61,251 nucleotides of DNA, from contig JAMPGL010000019.1 in NCBI GenBank assembly GCA_023663945.1, forward strand, positions 1 to 61,251, in the 5' to 3' direction. The DNA comes from Lachnospiraceae bacterium (GTDB taxonomy: Bacteria; Bacillota; Clostridia; Lachnospirales; Lachnospiraceae). Under the pieces are notes generated by a model that was not told where the DNA came from, did not search any database, and saw nothing but the letters and a program-made list of their open reading frames with translations. The position numbers and the translations under genes are program-made. This document shows positions 1-8,334 of this stretch, one piece after another. Numbering within the stretch: the stretch's first letter is position 1; every line of letters starts with the position of its first letter.

Positions 1-14
1 CGAGAGCGCGGTGA

Positions 15-48
15 CGTAGAAATAAATCTCCATACAAGCGTCCGTTCT
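15..48. repeat. Left copy of inverted repeat shared with 12531-12566
   Basis: These 34 bases match the reverse complement of 12531-12566, except for a 2-base AT present only in the right copy. The two copies bracket the first 12.5 kb in opposite orientation. No transposase is visible at either copy. It may be a dispersed genomic repeat or a boundary of a rearranged or inserted block. Confidence 0.75.
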
Positions 49-87
49 TCACCCCTCCTTTACCACATTAAACCGCAAATTAAAATC

Positions 88-456
88 CTAACTATTTTCT
101 TCACTCTTCTCTTTGAAGTAAGCGCGTTTTGCCATAATTTCGTCCTGTGTTTCTTTGGATAAACATTTATATATATCGTCATATTCTAATTCGGCAATTG
201 GAGTTCCCAGAACCGGTGTCAACAGCCTGTCATAAAAATAGTCCTGCCAAAGGTCTTCAAACATAGTTTTGCTGTCGGTATACGTTATTACATCGTCAAA
301 TCCGGCGTTTGGATTATAATATTGTAGTTTTACAAAACCGTATCGTCCGGCATCAACCACAATAATATCAGTCAATTCATATAATTCTTCAAAAGCGTTT
401 GCGACTTTTCGGCATTTTTCCCTTTCCTCATCGGTGATATATCTCTCTTTTTTCAT
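88..456 (-). CDS. Hypothetical acidic protein
   Basis: About 122 residues with no signal peptide or membrane segment. The sequence is acidic and rich in aromatic residues and looks like a folded cytoplasmic protein, but I do not recognise the family. I chose the ATG at 456 because an AAAGGA ribosome site lies just upstream on the minus strand; an in-frame GTG at 477 overlaps that site and is less likely. It is divergent from the HTH gene at 617. No function is proposed. Confidence 0.6.
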   Translation of the reverse strand: MKKERYITDEEREKCRKVANAFEELYELTDIIVVDAGRYGFVKLQYYNPNAGFDDVITYTDSKTMFEDLWQDYFYDRLLTPVLGTPIAELEYDDIYKCLSKETQDEIMAKRAYFKEKSEENS

Positions 457-616
457 GGTCTTTTCTTTTCCTTTCACATAGTAATAAGAAACTTCTCACT
501 ATATAGTTTACCCATTTTGTAGTATAATTTCCACTATTGGTAACCAGAACCATCTCCATTATAGGGGTATACACGTATATAAACAAGAGAAAAGATAAAG
601 GAAAATATGACAGGTC

Positions 617-928
617 ATGATAAAATTTGATAGATTATTCAGAACTCTAAAAGATAATGGAATAAGTCAGTACAGTCTTTATAACAAATATGGTATCAGC
701 AGAGCCCAGATTCAACGATTGAAGGAAAATCAGTCTGTTACAACGCATACACTGGATATGATTCTGAATATTTTGGGCGAAAATTTTACACTTGACAATA
801 TAGAAATAAGTAGCAAACAAATGTTCGAAAAGCTATTGCAATCTTTCTTTACATGTGTTATGATAAATACAAACAAATGTTCGGAGCACATTCCCTATGG
901 AAAGCAATTTGATTGTCGGAATAACTGA
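617..928 (+). CDS. XRE/Cro-type helix-turn-helix protein with extended tail
   Basis: Residues 1-65 have the layout of a short Cro/C1-type DNA-binding domain: a first helix, then an ISQYSLYNKYGISRAQIQRL recognition pair and a THTLDMILNILG helix. Family members of this kind usually stop near residue 65-75. The remaining ~35 residues look unstructured and overlap the next gene's promoter and start, so the 3' end may be a read-on into regulatory DNA after loss of an earlier stop. The ribosome site is weak. Target unknown; no evidence that it regulates the neighbouring radical SAM gene. Confidence 0.6.
   Translation: MIKFDRLFRTLKDNGISQYSLYNKYGISRAQIQRLKENQSVTTHTLDMILNILGENFTLDNIEISSKQMFEKLLQSFFTCVMINTNKCSEHIPYGKQFDCRNN
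814..827. promoter_or_regulatory. LexA (SOS) box-like operator 1
   Basis: CAAACAAATGTTCG agrees at 13 of 14 positions with the Bacillus LexA/DinR box CGAACRNRYGTTCG. It lies just upstream of the -35 element at 836. Confidence 0.55.
836..864 (+). promoter_or_regulatory. Promoter of the radical SAM/DUF4130 operon
   Basis: TTGCAA (836-841) and TATGAT (859-864) are separated by 17 bases. It lies inside the 3' part of the HTH reading frame and is flanked on both sides by LexA-box-like sites, which suggests SOS-controlled transcription. Confidence 0.6.
870..883. promoter_or_regulatory. LexA (SOS) box-like operator 2
   Basis: An identical 14-mer to the site at 814-827 lies 56 bases downstream, at about the predicted transcription start. 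Binding here would block initiation. Confidence 0.55.
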
Positions 929-2228
929 AAAGATGACTCTTATGGAGAAGTTGGAGATTCTTACGGCTGCGGCGAAATATGACGTGTCCTGCTCATCCAG
1001 CGGTGTTGGCCGTAAGGGGGATGGAACCGGCATTGGCAATACAGCAGCGGCAGGAATCTGTCACAGCTTTAGCTCAGATGGAAGATGCATTTCACTTCTT
1101 AAGATTCTTTTTACCAATGAATGCATTTACGATTGTAAGTACTGTATTAACCGGAAGTCCAACGACGTGCGCCGGGCATCCTTTACGCCGGATGAGATCT
1201 GCGAACTTACGATTCAGTTTTACCGTCGTAATTATATAGAAGGTTTATTTTTGAGCTCCGGGATTTTATATAGCCCGACGTATACCATGGAGCTGATATA
1301 TGAGGCTGTTTATAAGCTGAGAACCCTATATCGTTTTCAGGGATATATCCATGTGAAGGCAATCCCGGGAGCGGATCCGGAACTGGTACAGAGAATGGGG
1401 CTTTTGGCGGATCGGATGAGCGTGAATCTGGAGCTTCCCACGGCGGAAGGGCTTAAACGGCTGGCACCGAATAAGCACCGAAAGAATATTCTTTCTCCCA
1501 TGCGTCAGATTCAGCAGGGAATCAGCCAAAGTAAAAATGAACTTATGGTATACCGCAATGCACCTTCTTTTGTGCCGGCGGGACAATCTACCCAGATGAT
1601 TATTGGAGCTACGCCGGAAAGTGACTATCAGATTATGACGGTGGCAGAGACTCTATATCAAAAATTCGATTTAAAAAGAGTTTATTACTCGGCGTTTGTC
1701 AGTGTAAATGAGGATAAAGAACTTCCGGCGCTGTCGGGAGGTCCGTCGCTGCTTCGGGAGCACAGGCTGTATCAGGCGGACTGGTTACTGCGTTTTTACG
1801 GATTTGAGGCGAAGGAGCTTTTAAGCGAAAGCAAGCCGAATTTTAATATCCTGCTGGATCCCAAGGCGGATTGGGCACTGAGGCATTTGGAGCAGTTTCC
1901 GGTAGAAATCAATCGCGCCGATTATAAAATGATTCTGCGGGTGCCCGGAATTGGGGTAAAAAGTGCGCAGAGGATTGTGCGGGCAAGGAGGAACGGGAAC
2001 CTTAATTTTGATAATCTGAAAAAGATAGGCGTAGTGCTGAAACGGGCGCTGTATTTTATCACCTGCAATGGAAAGATGATGTATCCAACCAAGATAGAGG
2101 AGAATTATATTACCCGGAATCTGATTTCCAATAAGGAGAAACTTCCCTTTGACAGGGATGGCATGACCTATCGGCAGCTTTCGTTATTTGACGATGAGAA
2201 GGAGGCAGAATGGAGGAGTATTATCTGA
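897..2228 (+). CDS. Putative DNA modification/repair radical SAM protein
   Basis: A 443-residue protein. The radical SAM iron-sulfur motif CX3CX2C is at C76, C80 and C83, within NECIYDCKYC. A helix-hairpin-helix-like RVPGIGVKSAQRI stretch sits near residue 350, a DNA-contact motif. The KYDVSCSSSG opening and the HhH tail match the radical SAM family linked to uracil-DNA glycosylase and to the DUF4130 protein encoded next. The start at 897 has a GGAG site; family members often begin nearer ATG 933, so the first 12 residues are uncertain. It overlaps the next gene by 19 bases. The exact reaction is unknown; a role in DNA repair is family knowledge, supported here by the SOS-like promoter. Confidence 0.87.
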   Translation: MESNLIVGITEKMTLMEKLEILTAAAKYDVSCSSSGVGRKGDGTGIGNTAAAGICHSFSSDGRCISLLKILFTNECIYDCKYCINRKSNDVRRASFTPDEICELTIQFYRRNYIEGLFLSSGILYSPTYTMELIYEAVYKLRTLYRFQGYIHVKAIPGADPELVQRMGLLADRMSVNLELPTAEGLKRLAPNKHRKNILSPMRQIQQGISQSKNELMVYRNAPSFVPAGQSTQMIIGATPESDYQIMTVAETLYQKFDLKRVYYSAFVSVNEDKELPALSGGPSLLREHRLYQADWLLRFYGFEAKELLSESKPNFNILLDPKADWALRHLEQFPVEINRADYKMILRVPGIGVKSAQRIVRARRNGNLNFDNLKKIGVVLKRALYFITCNGKMMYPTKIEENYITRNLISNKEKLPFDRDGMTYRQLSLFDDEKEAEWRSII

Positions 2229-2986
2229 TTTGCGAAGACTCGCTGGAGGGAATCCTTACCGGGATTTATGATGCGTACCTTATGAAAAGGCCCCATGAAC
2301 GGATTCACATCTGTATCGGAGAAGAAGAGAATTATCGTCTGTTTGCGGTTTACGAGAGGCATGAGCCTGATGAGCAGAAGACGGTGAAGGTTGTACGCAC
2401 TTTGATAAGGGATTTCGGCATGGAAACCTATATGGCTGTCTGCCGTGCCCTGGCATCACCGGAGCCGGATAAGGGGGAGGCAGTTTACAAGACTATTGCC
2501 GCAGGCTTACGAATGCGGAACAAAAGGGAAGTTATGGGAAATCTGGCAGACCCTTATGTGCACAGAGTTTTTGAGCTGGCAAGGTTTACCGCCAATGAAG
2601 CGCATTATCACGTGGAGTTTTTGAGATTCAGGGAGCTTGAAAACGGCATCTTGTATGCGCGGATTGAACCGAAGAATAATATCATCACATTTATCATGCC
2701 TCATTTTGCAGACAGGCTTCCTCTGGAAAATTTTGTGATTCAGGATGAGAGAAGGAATATTTATGCCCTGCACCCAGCGGGGGGAGAGTGGTATCTGGTG
2801 TGCGGAGACTGCGGAGAGGAGGGGGGACTGCCCGGCTTTTCGGAGGGAGAAAAGAAGTACAGCGAACTGTTTATGCACTTCTTTCATACAATAGCTATAA
2901 AGGAACGCAGGAATGAAGGGCTTCAAACGAATATGCTGCCACTCCGCTACCGGAGGTACATGACGGAGTTTCTGCAAGAATATTAG
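2210..2986 (+). CDS. DUF4130 (TIGR03915-type) DNA metabolism protein
   Basis: 258 residues, soluble. It matches the conserved partner family of the radical SAM protein upstream: DGxLTGIYDAY-like N-terminus, a central ARFTANEAHYHVEFLRF segment and a PLRYRRYMTEF C-terminus. An AAGGAGG ribosome site precedes the ATG, and the gene overlaps the radical SAM gene by 19 bases, so the two are translationally coupled. In many bacteria these two genes sit together and are regarded as a DNA repair or modification unit; the biochemical role is not established. No clear terminator follows. Confidence 0.85.
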   Translation: MEEYYLICEDSLEGILTGIYDAYLMKRPHERIHICIGEEENYRLFAVYERHEPDEQKTVKVVRTLIRDFGMETYMAVCRALASPEPDKGEAVYKTIAAGLRMRNKREVMGNLADPYVHRVFELARFTANEAHYHVEFLRFRELENGILYARIEPKNNIITFIMPHFADRLPLENFVIQDERRNIYALHPAGGEWYLVCGDCGEEGGLPGFSEGEKKYSELFMHFFHTIAIKERRNEGLQTNMLPLRYRRYMTEFLQEY

Positions 2987-3201
2987 CGACGGATAACAGT
3001 ATATTGCCCAAATAAATGGAAATATTATTTTTATGCCAAAACATCCGATAGAATATCAGACAGTCAATAAAGAAAAGTGCGGAGAAATTGGCTGGATTGT
3101 ACTTAAAAAAATACTTTACAAACCCTAAATAGGGTGGTAACCTTTGTTAAAAGTACAAGAAAACGTTTTTCTAATCTGTGTTTTGTAAAGGAAAGGTGAT
3201 A

Positions 3202-3432
3202 ATGATGAAGCAGTGTAGAATCAAATTAAGGCTTGATGAGGTGAAGAAATTTGTGGAAGCCGCCAGCAGATGCGATTTTGACATTGACGTTTCATATAAC
3301 CGATTTACGGTTGATGCCAAATCCATTGTTGGAGTGCTTGGGCTTGACCTGAATCAGATTTTGACAGTAACTTATGACGGTTATGATTCGGAGTTTGATA
3401 AGCTGATGAAAAATTATGCTCTGGCAAGCTGA
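3202..3432 (+). CDS. HPr-family (PTS phosphocarrier-like) protein
   Basis: A 76-residue protein starting at the ATG after AAGGAAAGGTG. The SIVGVLGLDLNQILTV segment is the HPr-fold helix 2/strand motif that carries the regulatory serine in classical HPr. The usual catalytic histidine region (GIHARP) is absent: the N-terminus has LRLDEVKKFVEAASRCD instead. It is therefore likely a regulatory or structural HPr paralogue rather than a sugar phosphocarrier. It stands alone, with no PTS gene nearby, and is followed by a terminator. Its 3' end is duplicated in tandem (3401-3452). Confidence 0.78.
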   Translation: MMKQCRIKLRLDEVKKFVEAASRCDFDIDVSYNRFTVDAKSIVGVLGLDLNQILTVTYDGYDSEFDKLMKNYALAS

Positions 3433-3452
3433 TGAAGAATTATGTTCTGGCA
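3401..3452 (+). repeat. 26 bp tandem duplication at the 3' end of the HPr-like gene
   Basis: Two near-identical 26-base units (3401-3426 and 3427-3452, two mismatches) start with AGCTGATGAA. The first junction supplies the TGA stop, and without the second unit the gene would end at TAA after the same residues, so the protein is unchanged. Confidence 0.85.
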
Positions 3453-3485
3453 AGCTAAAATGAAAATTGAATAAGCAGGAAACAG

Positions 3486-3531
3486 AAAACTCCCTGTTAA
3501 GGACGCTGTGCGTTTTTGGCGGGGAGTTTTT
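3486..3531 (+). terminator. Rho-independent terminator after the HPr-like gene
   Basis: AAAACTCCC near 3487 pairs with GGGGAGTTTT ending at 3530, with a U-rich tail. The loop is long and contains a second T run. Confidence 0.7.
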
Positions 3532-3684
3532 GCAATATCAATATAGTGCCAGTTTTTAATGATATTTGTAAAAAAGCATGTTATACTGTTGGAGTACAGA
3601 TGGCATGAATCTGGGAAAGAATTAGAAACGCTGGGATTCAAAGACGGCTGGTAAATGGAATAGGAGAAGGACTGGCAAAGATAA

Positions 3685-6159
3685 ATGGAAATTCAAATAT
3701 CAGTAAGGAGCCTCGTAGAATTTATTCTGCGCTCCGGAAATATTGACAACAGAAGAGCGGCGGCTCCTGAAAATGCCATGCAGGAGGGCGGGAGAATCCA
3801 TCGGATGATACAACGGCGCATGGGAGGGGATTACCACGCGGAGGTACTTCTGCATTATATTTATCATACAGAGGATTATGAGATTCATATTGACGGCAGG
3901 GCGGACGGAATTATGATTCAGCCTGTCGGGGATCAGGCGCAGATACCGGAACTGACAAATGTGTCAGTAGAACCGGCATACCGTGATCTGGTGACGGTGA
4001 CCATTGATGAGATTAAGGGAACTTACCGGGAACTGCACAAAATCAGGGAAGCGCAGGCTGTCCATCTGGCGCAGGCGAAGTGCTATGCATATATTTACGG
4101 AAGCCAGAATAATTTGAAACATGTCCGGGTGAGGATGACTTACTGCAACATTGACACGGAGGAAATTAAATATTTTCACTTTGAATATGAGATGGATGAG
4201 CTTCGGGAATGGTTTATTGACATAATGAGTCAATATAGAAAATGGGCAGATTTTCAGTTTGCCTGGCAGAAGCTGCGTCAGGAAAGTATTAAAAACATGC
4301 AGTTTCCGTTTCCTTATCGGGAGGGGCAGAAGGAGCTGGTAACTTATGTGTACCAGACCATATATCACAAAAGAAAGCTGTTTATTGAAGCGCCTACCGG
4401 GGTAGGCAAAACCATATCTACGCTGTTTCCGGCAGTGAAATCCATGGGAGAGGGACGAGGACAAAAGATTTTTTATCTGACTGCAAAGACGATCACAAGG
4501 ACGGTGGCGGATGAGGCGGTAGGCTTGATGCGGACGAAAGGGCTTAAGTTTAAAAGTGTGATATTGACCGCGAAGGACAAAATATGTTTTATGGATGAGG
4601 CGGAGTGCAATCCGGAATACTGCCCCTATGCAAAAAGGCACTATGACCGCATCAATGACGCGATATATGACCTTTTGACTCATTCGGACAACTTTAACCG
4701 TGAGCAGATTGAGGAGTATGCCCGCAAACATCAGGTGTGTCCCTTTGAGATGTCGCTGGATATGAGTTTGTTTGCAGATGGAGTGATCTGCGACTACAAT
4801 TATCTGTTTGACCCGCATGTATATTTAAAGAGATTTTTTGCGGAGGGTATCCGTGAAGATTATATATTTCTGGTGGATGAGGCGCATAATCTTGTAGACC
4901 GGGGACGGGAAATGTACAGTGCAGTGCTGGTCAAGGAGGATTTTCTGGCACTGAAAAAAGTTGTGAAGGATTACGACCAGAGGATGTACCGCCAGCTTGA
5001 AAAGTGCAACCGTGAGCTCCTTGATCTGAAAAGAGTCTGTGAAGATTATGAATATTTGGATGAAGAGGAAGCGGCGCCGTTCGTGCGGGAGCTGGTGAGG
5101 CTTTCGGGCATTATGGACAATTATCTGGAAGACCACGAGGAGAGTCCGGTGAGAGGCGATGTGCTGGATTTTTATTTTGAGGTGAGTCATTTTCTGATGA
5201 TTAACGATAAGCTGGATCGAAATTATGTGATTTACACGCAGATGGAGTCTGACGGAGGGTTTATCATTCGGCTTTTCTGCGTCAATCCTTCCAAAAATCT
5301 GCGGGAATGTATGCTGCGGGGCAGAAGCACCATTCTCTTTTCCGCGACTCTGCTCCCTATCCAGTACTATAAAAGCCTTTTAGGGGCGGAGGAAGGCGAT
5401 TATGAGGTATATGCAAAGTCTGTTTTTGATTCCCGGAAAAAGGGCTTGTTCATTGCCGGGGACGTGACCAGCAAATATACCAGACGAACAGACATGGAAT
5501 ATTATAACATTGCATCCTACATTCATAAGGTGGTCAGTCAGAGGGACGGAAACTATATGATTTTTTTTCCTTCACATGCCTTTTTGCAAAATGTCTACGA
5601 ATTATATTGCAGCTATTATCTGGATTCAGAGCAGACGGAATGCATCGTTCAGGAGGAATATATGGATGAGCAGAGCCGGGAATCATTTTTAAAGCGTTTC
5701 GACAGTGAAAAGGCGGTGGAAGAAGCAGAGCTTGGGCAGGCAATCCGCATGGAGATTGAGCAGGAGCAGGAAAGGTCTCTTTTGGGATTTTGCGTGATGG
5801 GCGGAATTTTCAGTGAGGGGATTGATTTGAAGAGAGACAGTCTGATTGGCGCACTGATTGTGGGAACGGGGCTTCCGCAGGTGTGCGTTGAGAGGGAGAT
5901 TTTAAAAAGCTTTTTTGATGCGCAGGGAGACAACGGATTTGATTTTGCCTATCGTTTTCCGGGAATGAATAAGGTTCTTCAGGCGGCGGGAAGAGTGATA
6001 CGGACTGTGGACGATGTGGGAATTGTAGTGCTTTTGGATGAACGCTTTTTGACGATGCCGTATCTGCGCAGTTTTCCAAGGGAGTGGGAAGAGTACGAGA
6101 GGGTTTCTCTGGAAATGGTGGAAAAAAGGGTGGAACGTTTTTGGGATGAGTGGCTTTGA
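3685..6159 (+). CDS. XPD/DinG-type ATP-dependent DNA helicase with N-terminal nuclease-like domain
   Basis: 824 residues. Residues 1-200 resemble a PD-(D/E)XK (RecB-like) domain, with HIDGRADGI and IDEIKGTY as the likely D...ExK elements. The helicase core follows: Walker A APTGVGKT (~235), a cysteine cluster (CFMDEAEC, CPYAK, CPFE) typical of XPD-family 4Fe-4S domains, a DEAH box in VDEAHNL (~397) and motif VI QAAGRVIRT near the C-terminus. Family members unwind 5'-3' DNA in repair. It stands alone between two terminators. The nuclease-helicase fusion is known in Clostridia; substrate unknown. The ribosome site AGGAG is rather far (about 17 bases) from the ATG. Confidence 0.85.
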   Translation: MEIQISVRSLVEFILRSGNIDNRRAAAPENAMQEGGRIHRMIQRRMGGDYHAEVLLHYIYHTEDYEIHIDGRADGIMIQPVGDQAQIPELTNVSVEPAYRDLVTVTIDEIKGTYRELHKIREAQAVHLAQAKCYAYIYGSQNNLKHVRVRMTYCNIDTEEIKYFHFEYEMDELREWFIDIMSQYRKWADFQFAWQKLRQESIKNMQFPFPYREGQKELVTYVYQTIYHKRKLFIEAPTGVGKTISTLFPAVKSMGEGRGQKIFYLTAKTITRTVADEAVGLMRTKGLKFKSVILTAKDKICFMDEAECNPEYCPYAKRHYDRINDAIYDLLTHSDNFNREQIEEYARKHQVCPFEMSLDMSLFADGVICDYNYLFDPHVYLKRFFAEGIREDYIFLVDEAHNLVDRGREMYSAVLVKEDFLALKKVVKDYDQRMYRQLEKCNRELLDLKRVCEDYEYLDEEEAAPFVRELVRLSGIMDNYLEDHEESPVRGDVLDFYFEVSHFLMINDKLDRNYVIYTQMESDGGFIIRLFCVNPSKNLRECMLRGRSTILFSATLLPIQYYKSLLGAEEGDYEVYAKSVFDSRKKGLFIAGDVTSKYTRRTDMEYYNIASYIHKVVSQRDGNYMIFFPSHAFLQNVYELYCSYYLDSEQTECIVQEEYMDEQSRESFLKRFDSEKAVEEAELGQAIRMEIEQEQERSLLGFCVMGGIFSEGIDLKRDSLIGALIVGTGLPQVCVEREILKSFFDAQGDNGFDFAYRFPGMNKVLQAAGRVIRTVDDVGIVVLLDERFLTMPYLRSFPREWEEYERVSLEMVEKRVERFWDEWL

Positions 6160-6374
6160 GCTCTTGCAGGCAAGAATGAAGGCAGTTTTGAGAAATGACG
6201 TCGTTTTTCATAAAAAAAGTTAAACAGATTTCACTTTATGACATGCATGTCATTGTGGATAACTATGTGGAAATGGGGGATTTCTCAATCTTTGTGGATT
6301 ATGTGGATAAAAAATGTTCGCTGTTTTTTAGTGAATGTTTGCAAGACGGAGGATTCAAAAAACAAAAAATACTT

Positions 6375-6420
6375 ATTTGGTCAATTTCAAGGATCCCCAA
6401 ATTGACCAAATGCGTTTTTT
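6375..6420 (+). terminator. Rho-independent terminator
   Basis: A perfect 13-base stem (ATTTGGTCAATTT at 6375-6387, complement at 6399-6411) with an 11-base loop is followed by GCGTTTTTT. It separates the helicase gene from the GH13 promoter. Confidence 0.85.
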
Positions 6421-6431
6421 ATTCTCAAACA

Positions 6432-6460
6432 TGTACAGAAAGGGGAAAATATGGTATACT
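6432..6460 (+). promoter_or_regulatory. Promoter of the GH13 gene
   Basis: TGTACA (6432-6437), 17 bases, TATACT (6455-6460). The leader is about 135 bases long and purine-rich. Confidence 0.5.
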
Positions 6461-6602
6461 TTTCGAGGCTGAAAAAGGTGCAGGATGCGGGAGCAGTGTG
6501 AGAGCAAGAGCAGAGCAAAAGCAAAAGCAGGAGCAGTGCGAGAGCGGAGCAGGAATGTGCTGAAAGGTTCAGCAGAGACAAATGAAATAGGAGGCAAGTG
6601 CT

Positions 6603-7913
6603 ATGTGGGCATATGAAAGTGTTTTTTATCAAATTTATCCACTTGGATTTTGCGGAGCGCCCTTTGAAAATGACGGTGTACTAGAACATCGAATCAAGAA
6701 GGTGAATGAGTGGATTCCTCATATTAAAAAGCTGGGGGCAGATGCAGTTTATTTTTCGCCGGTATTCGAGTCAGATACACACGGATATAACACCAGGGAT
6801 TACACAAAGATTGATACCCGTCTGGGAGATAATCAGGATTTTAAACAGGTTTGCGGCAGGCTTCATCAAGAGGGAATACGAGTGGTGCTGGATGGTGTGT
6901 TTAACCATGTGGGAAGAGGATTCTGGGCTTTTCAGGATGTGCTTCAAAAGCGATGGGACTCTCCCTATAAAGACTGGTTTCATATCAGCTTTGACGGCAA
7001 TTCCAATTATAATGACGGTCTCTGGTATGAGGGCTGGGAAGGCAATTATGATCTGGTGAAGCTCAATCTTCGGAATGAAGCGGTAATTGAGCATATTTTT
7101 TCTGCAATTAAAGGCTGGGTAGAAGAATTTGACATTGACGGGCTGCGGCTTGACGTGGCTTACTGTCTGGATCATGATTTCCTGCGCAGGCTGCGTCAGT
7201 TCTGCAATGGATTAAAGCCCGACTTTTTCCTTTTAGGAGAGACCCTGCACGGGGATTATAATCAGTGGGCTAACGATGCAATGTGTCATTCCGTGACCAA
7301 TTATGAGTGCTACAAGGGTCTGCATTCCAGCTTTAACAGCATGAATATGTTTGAGATTGTTCATTCTCTGCTTCGGCAGTTCGGACCGGAGAACTGGACG
7401 CTTTATAAAGGAAAGCATCTATTATCTTTTGTGGATAATCATGATGTGTCCAGAATTGCCAGCATCTTAAATAATGAAAAGCATCTTCCGCTGATTTACG
7501 CGTTAAGCTTTGGCATGCCGGGGATTCCCTGCGTTTATTATGGAAGTGAGTGGGGAGCTAAGGCGGACAAGCGGGAAGGCGACCCGGCGCTGCGCGCCTG
7601 CTTTGAGGCGCCGATGGAGAATGAACTGACAGAGTGGATTAGTAAGCTGGCAAAGGCAAAGAAAGAGTCGAAGGCATTAAATTATGGAGATTTCCGTTCC
7701 GTAGTGCTGACCAATAAACAGTGCATTTTTGAGAGAAAGGCTGACGGAGAAAGAGTTTTAGTTGCCATAAACGCGGACGGCGAAGATTACACGGCACATT
7801 TTGATGCCGGATGCGGAACGGCGGTGGACTTAATCACGGGTCAGATGCACGATTTCGGGGGAGGAAGCACCCTTCCTGCCTACAGTGCATACTTCTGGAA
7901 AATGGAGCGTTAG
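6603..7913 (+). CDS. GH13 alpha-amylase-family glycosidase (cyclomaltodextrinase/neopullulanase-like)
   Basis: 436 residues, no signal peptide, so cytoplasmic. The TIM-barrel signature regions are all present: DGVFNH (97-102), GLRLD with nucleophile D184, LLGE with acid/base E213, and FVDNHD with D278. The length is that of a compact GH13 enzyme without the N-terminal domain of classical cyclomaltodextrinases. The likely substrate is short alpha-glucans or maltodextrins. AGGAGG-type site (AATAGGAGGCAAGTGCT) before the ATG. No sugar transporter is adjacent. Confidence 0.9.
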   Translation: MWAYESVFYQIYPLGFCGAPFENDGVLEHRIKKVNEWIPHIKKLGADAVYFSPVFESDTHGYNTRDYTKIDTRLGDNQDFKQVCGRLHQEGIRVVLDGVFNHVGRGFWAFQDVLQKRWDSPYKDWFHISFDGNSNYNDGLWYEGWEGNYDLVKLNLRNEAVIEHIFSAIKGWVEEFDIDGLRLDVAYCLDHDFLRRLRQFCNGLKPDFFLLGETLHGDYNQWANDAMCHSVTNYECYKGLHSSFNSMNMFEIVHSLLRQFGPENWTLYKGKHLLSFVDNHDVSRIASILNNEKHLPLIYALSFGMPGIPCVYYGSEWGAKADKREGDPALRACFEAPMENELTEWISKLAKAKKESKALNYGDFRSVVLTNKQCIFERKADGERVLVAINADGEDYTAHFDAGCGTAVDLITGQMHDFGGGSTLPAYSAYFWKMER

Positions 7914-7990
7914 CCGGCAGAACAGAGTACCGGCGTCAGAATAGAATGCCGGCATCAGAATGGAGCGTCAGCCGGTAAATAGAATGCGGT
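7912..7990 (+). repeat. Imperfect ~20 bp tandem repeats after the GH13 gene
   Basis: Units built on CCGGCRTCAGAATRGA recur three to four times directly after the stop codon. The CCGG cores can pair with each other, so the array may act as a weak terminator or be a decayed repeat. Confidence 0.5.
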
Positions 7991-8037
7991 TGTGCAGAGA
8001 ATCCTCTGTATCATAGAAACATGGAATTTTTTTGCAA

Positions 8038-8106
8038 AATGTAAAGTCTGCTTGACAATAAATGTAAAGTGAACTATACTTTAAAATGTAAAGCGCGCTA
8101 TACATT
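8038..8106 (+). promoter_or_regulatory. Promoter and operators of the XRE operon
   Basis: TTGACA (8052-8057), 17 bases, TATACT (8075-8080). AATGTAAAG occurs three times, at 8038, 8061 and 8085, with 23-24 base spacing, one copy on each side of and one inside the promoter. The third copy forms a near-palindrome, 8085-8106, centred on AGCGCGCT. This layout fits autoregulation by the XRE protein encoded just downstream. Confidence 0.75.
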
Positions 8107-8124
8107 GAAGAAGGAAGGGATATT

Positions 8125-8334
8125 TTGCAGACAAAGATTGCAGAATTTAGGAAAAAAGCCGGGGTAACGCAGGAAGAGCTTGCGGATGCGGTAAACGTGA
8201 CCAGACAGACCATTATCTCTCTGGAAAGCGGAAAGTATAAGGCATCGTTAGTGCTTGCTCATAAGCTTGCCCAGTTTTTTGACGTGACAATTGAAGAAAT
8301 GTTTCTATTTGATATGGAGGAAGAAAATATATGA
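8125..8334 (+). CDS. XRE-family transcriptional regulator (YozG-like)
   Basis: 69 residues forming one Cro/C1 helix-turn-helix domain: VTQEELADAVNVTRQTIISL contains both core helices. The start is TTG at 8125, supported by AAGGAAGGG seven bases upstream. It overlaps the next small gene through ATGA. The three AATGTAAAG repeats and palindrome at its promoter are probably its own binding sites. Such short regulators in Clostridia usually control the membrane proteins encoded with them. Confidence 0.88.
   Translation: MQTKIAEFRKKAGVTQEELADAVNVTRQTIISLESGKYKASLVLAHKLAQFFDVTIEEMFLFDMEEENI

Larger units (their letters stand above)
6160..6602. other. 443 bp intergenic region before the GH13 gene
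   Basis: It holds four TGTGGA motifs (6254, 6266, 6293, 6302), two of which read TGTGGATAA (a DnaA-box match on the minus strand). A strong hairpin follows at 6375-6411, then a promoter, and a purine-rich stretch (about 6478-6560) of repeated GAGCAG/AAAGCA units. An open frame spanning 6195-6563 is probably fortuitous. Confidence 0.6.

Noticed and set aside
4825-5190. Antisense frames across the helicase and other long genes
   Set aside because: They follow from codon bias of the sense gene and have no ribosome sites or family similarity.
6195-6563. Open frame of 122 codons before the GH13 gene
   Set aside because: It spans a terminator hairpin, a promoter and a purine-rich repeat, and has low-complexity composition and no ribosome site.
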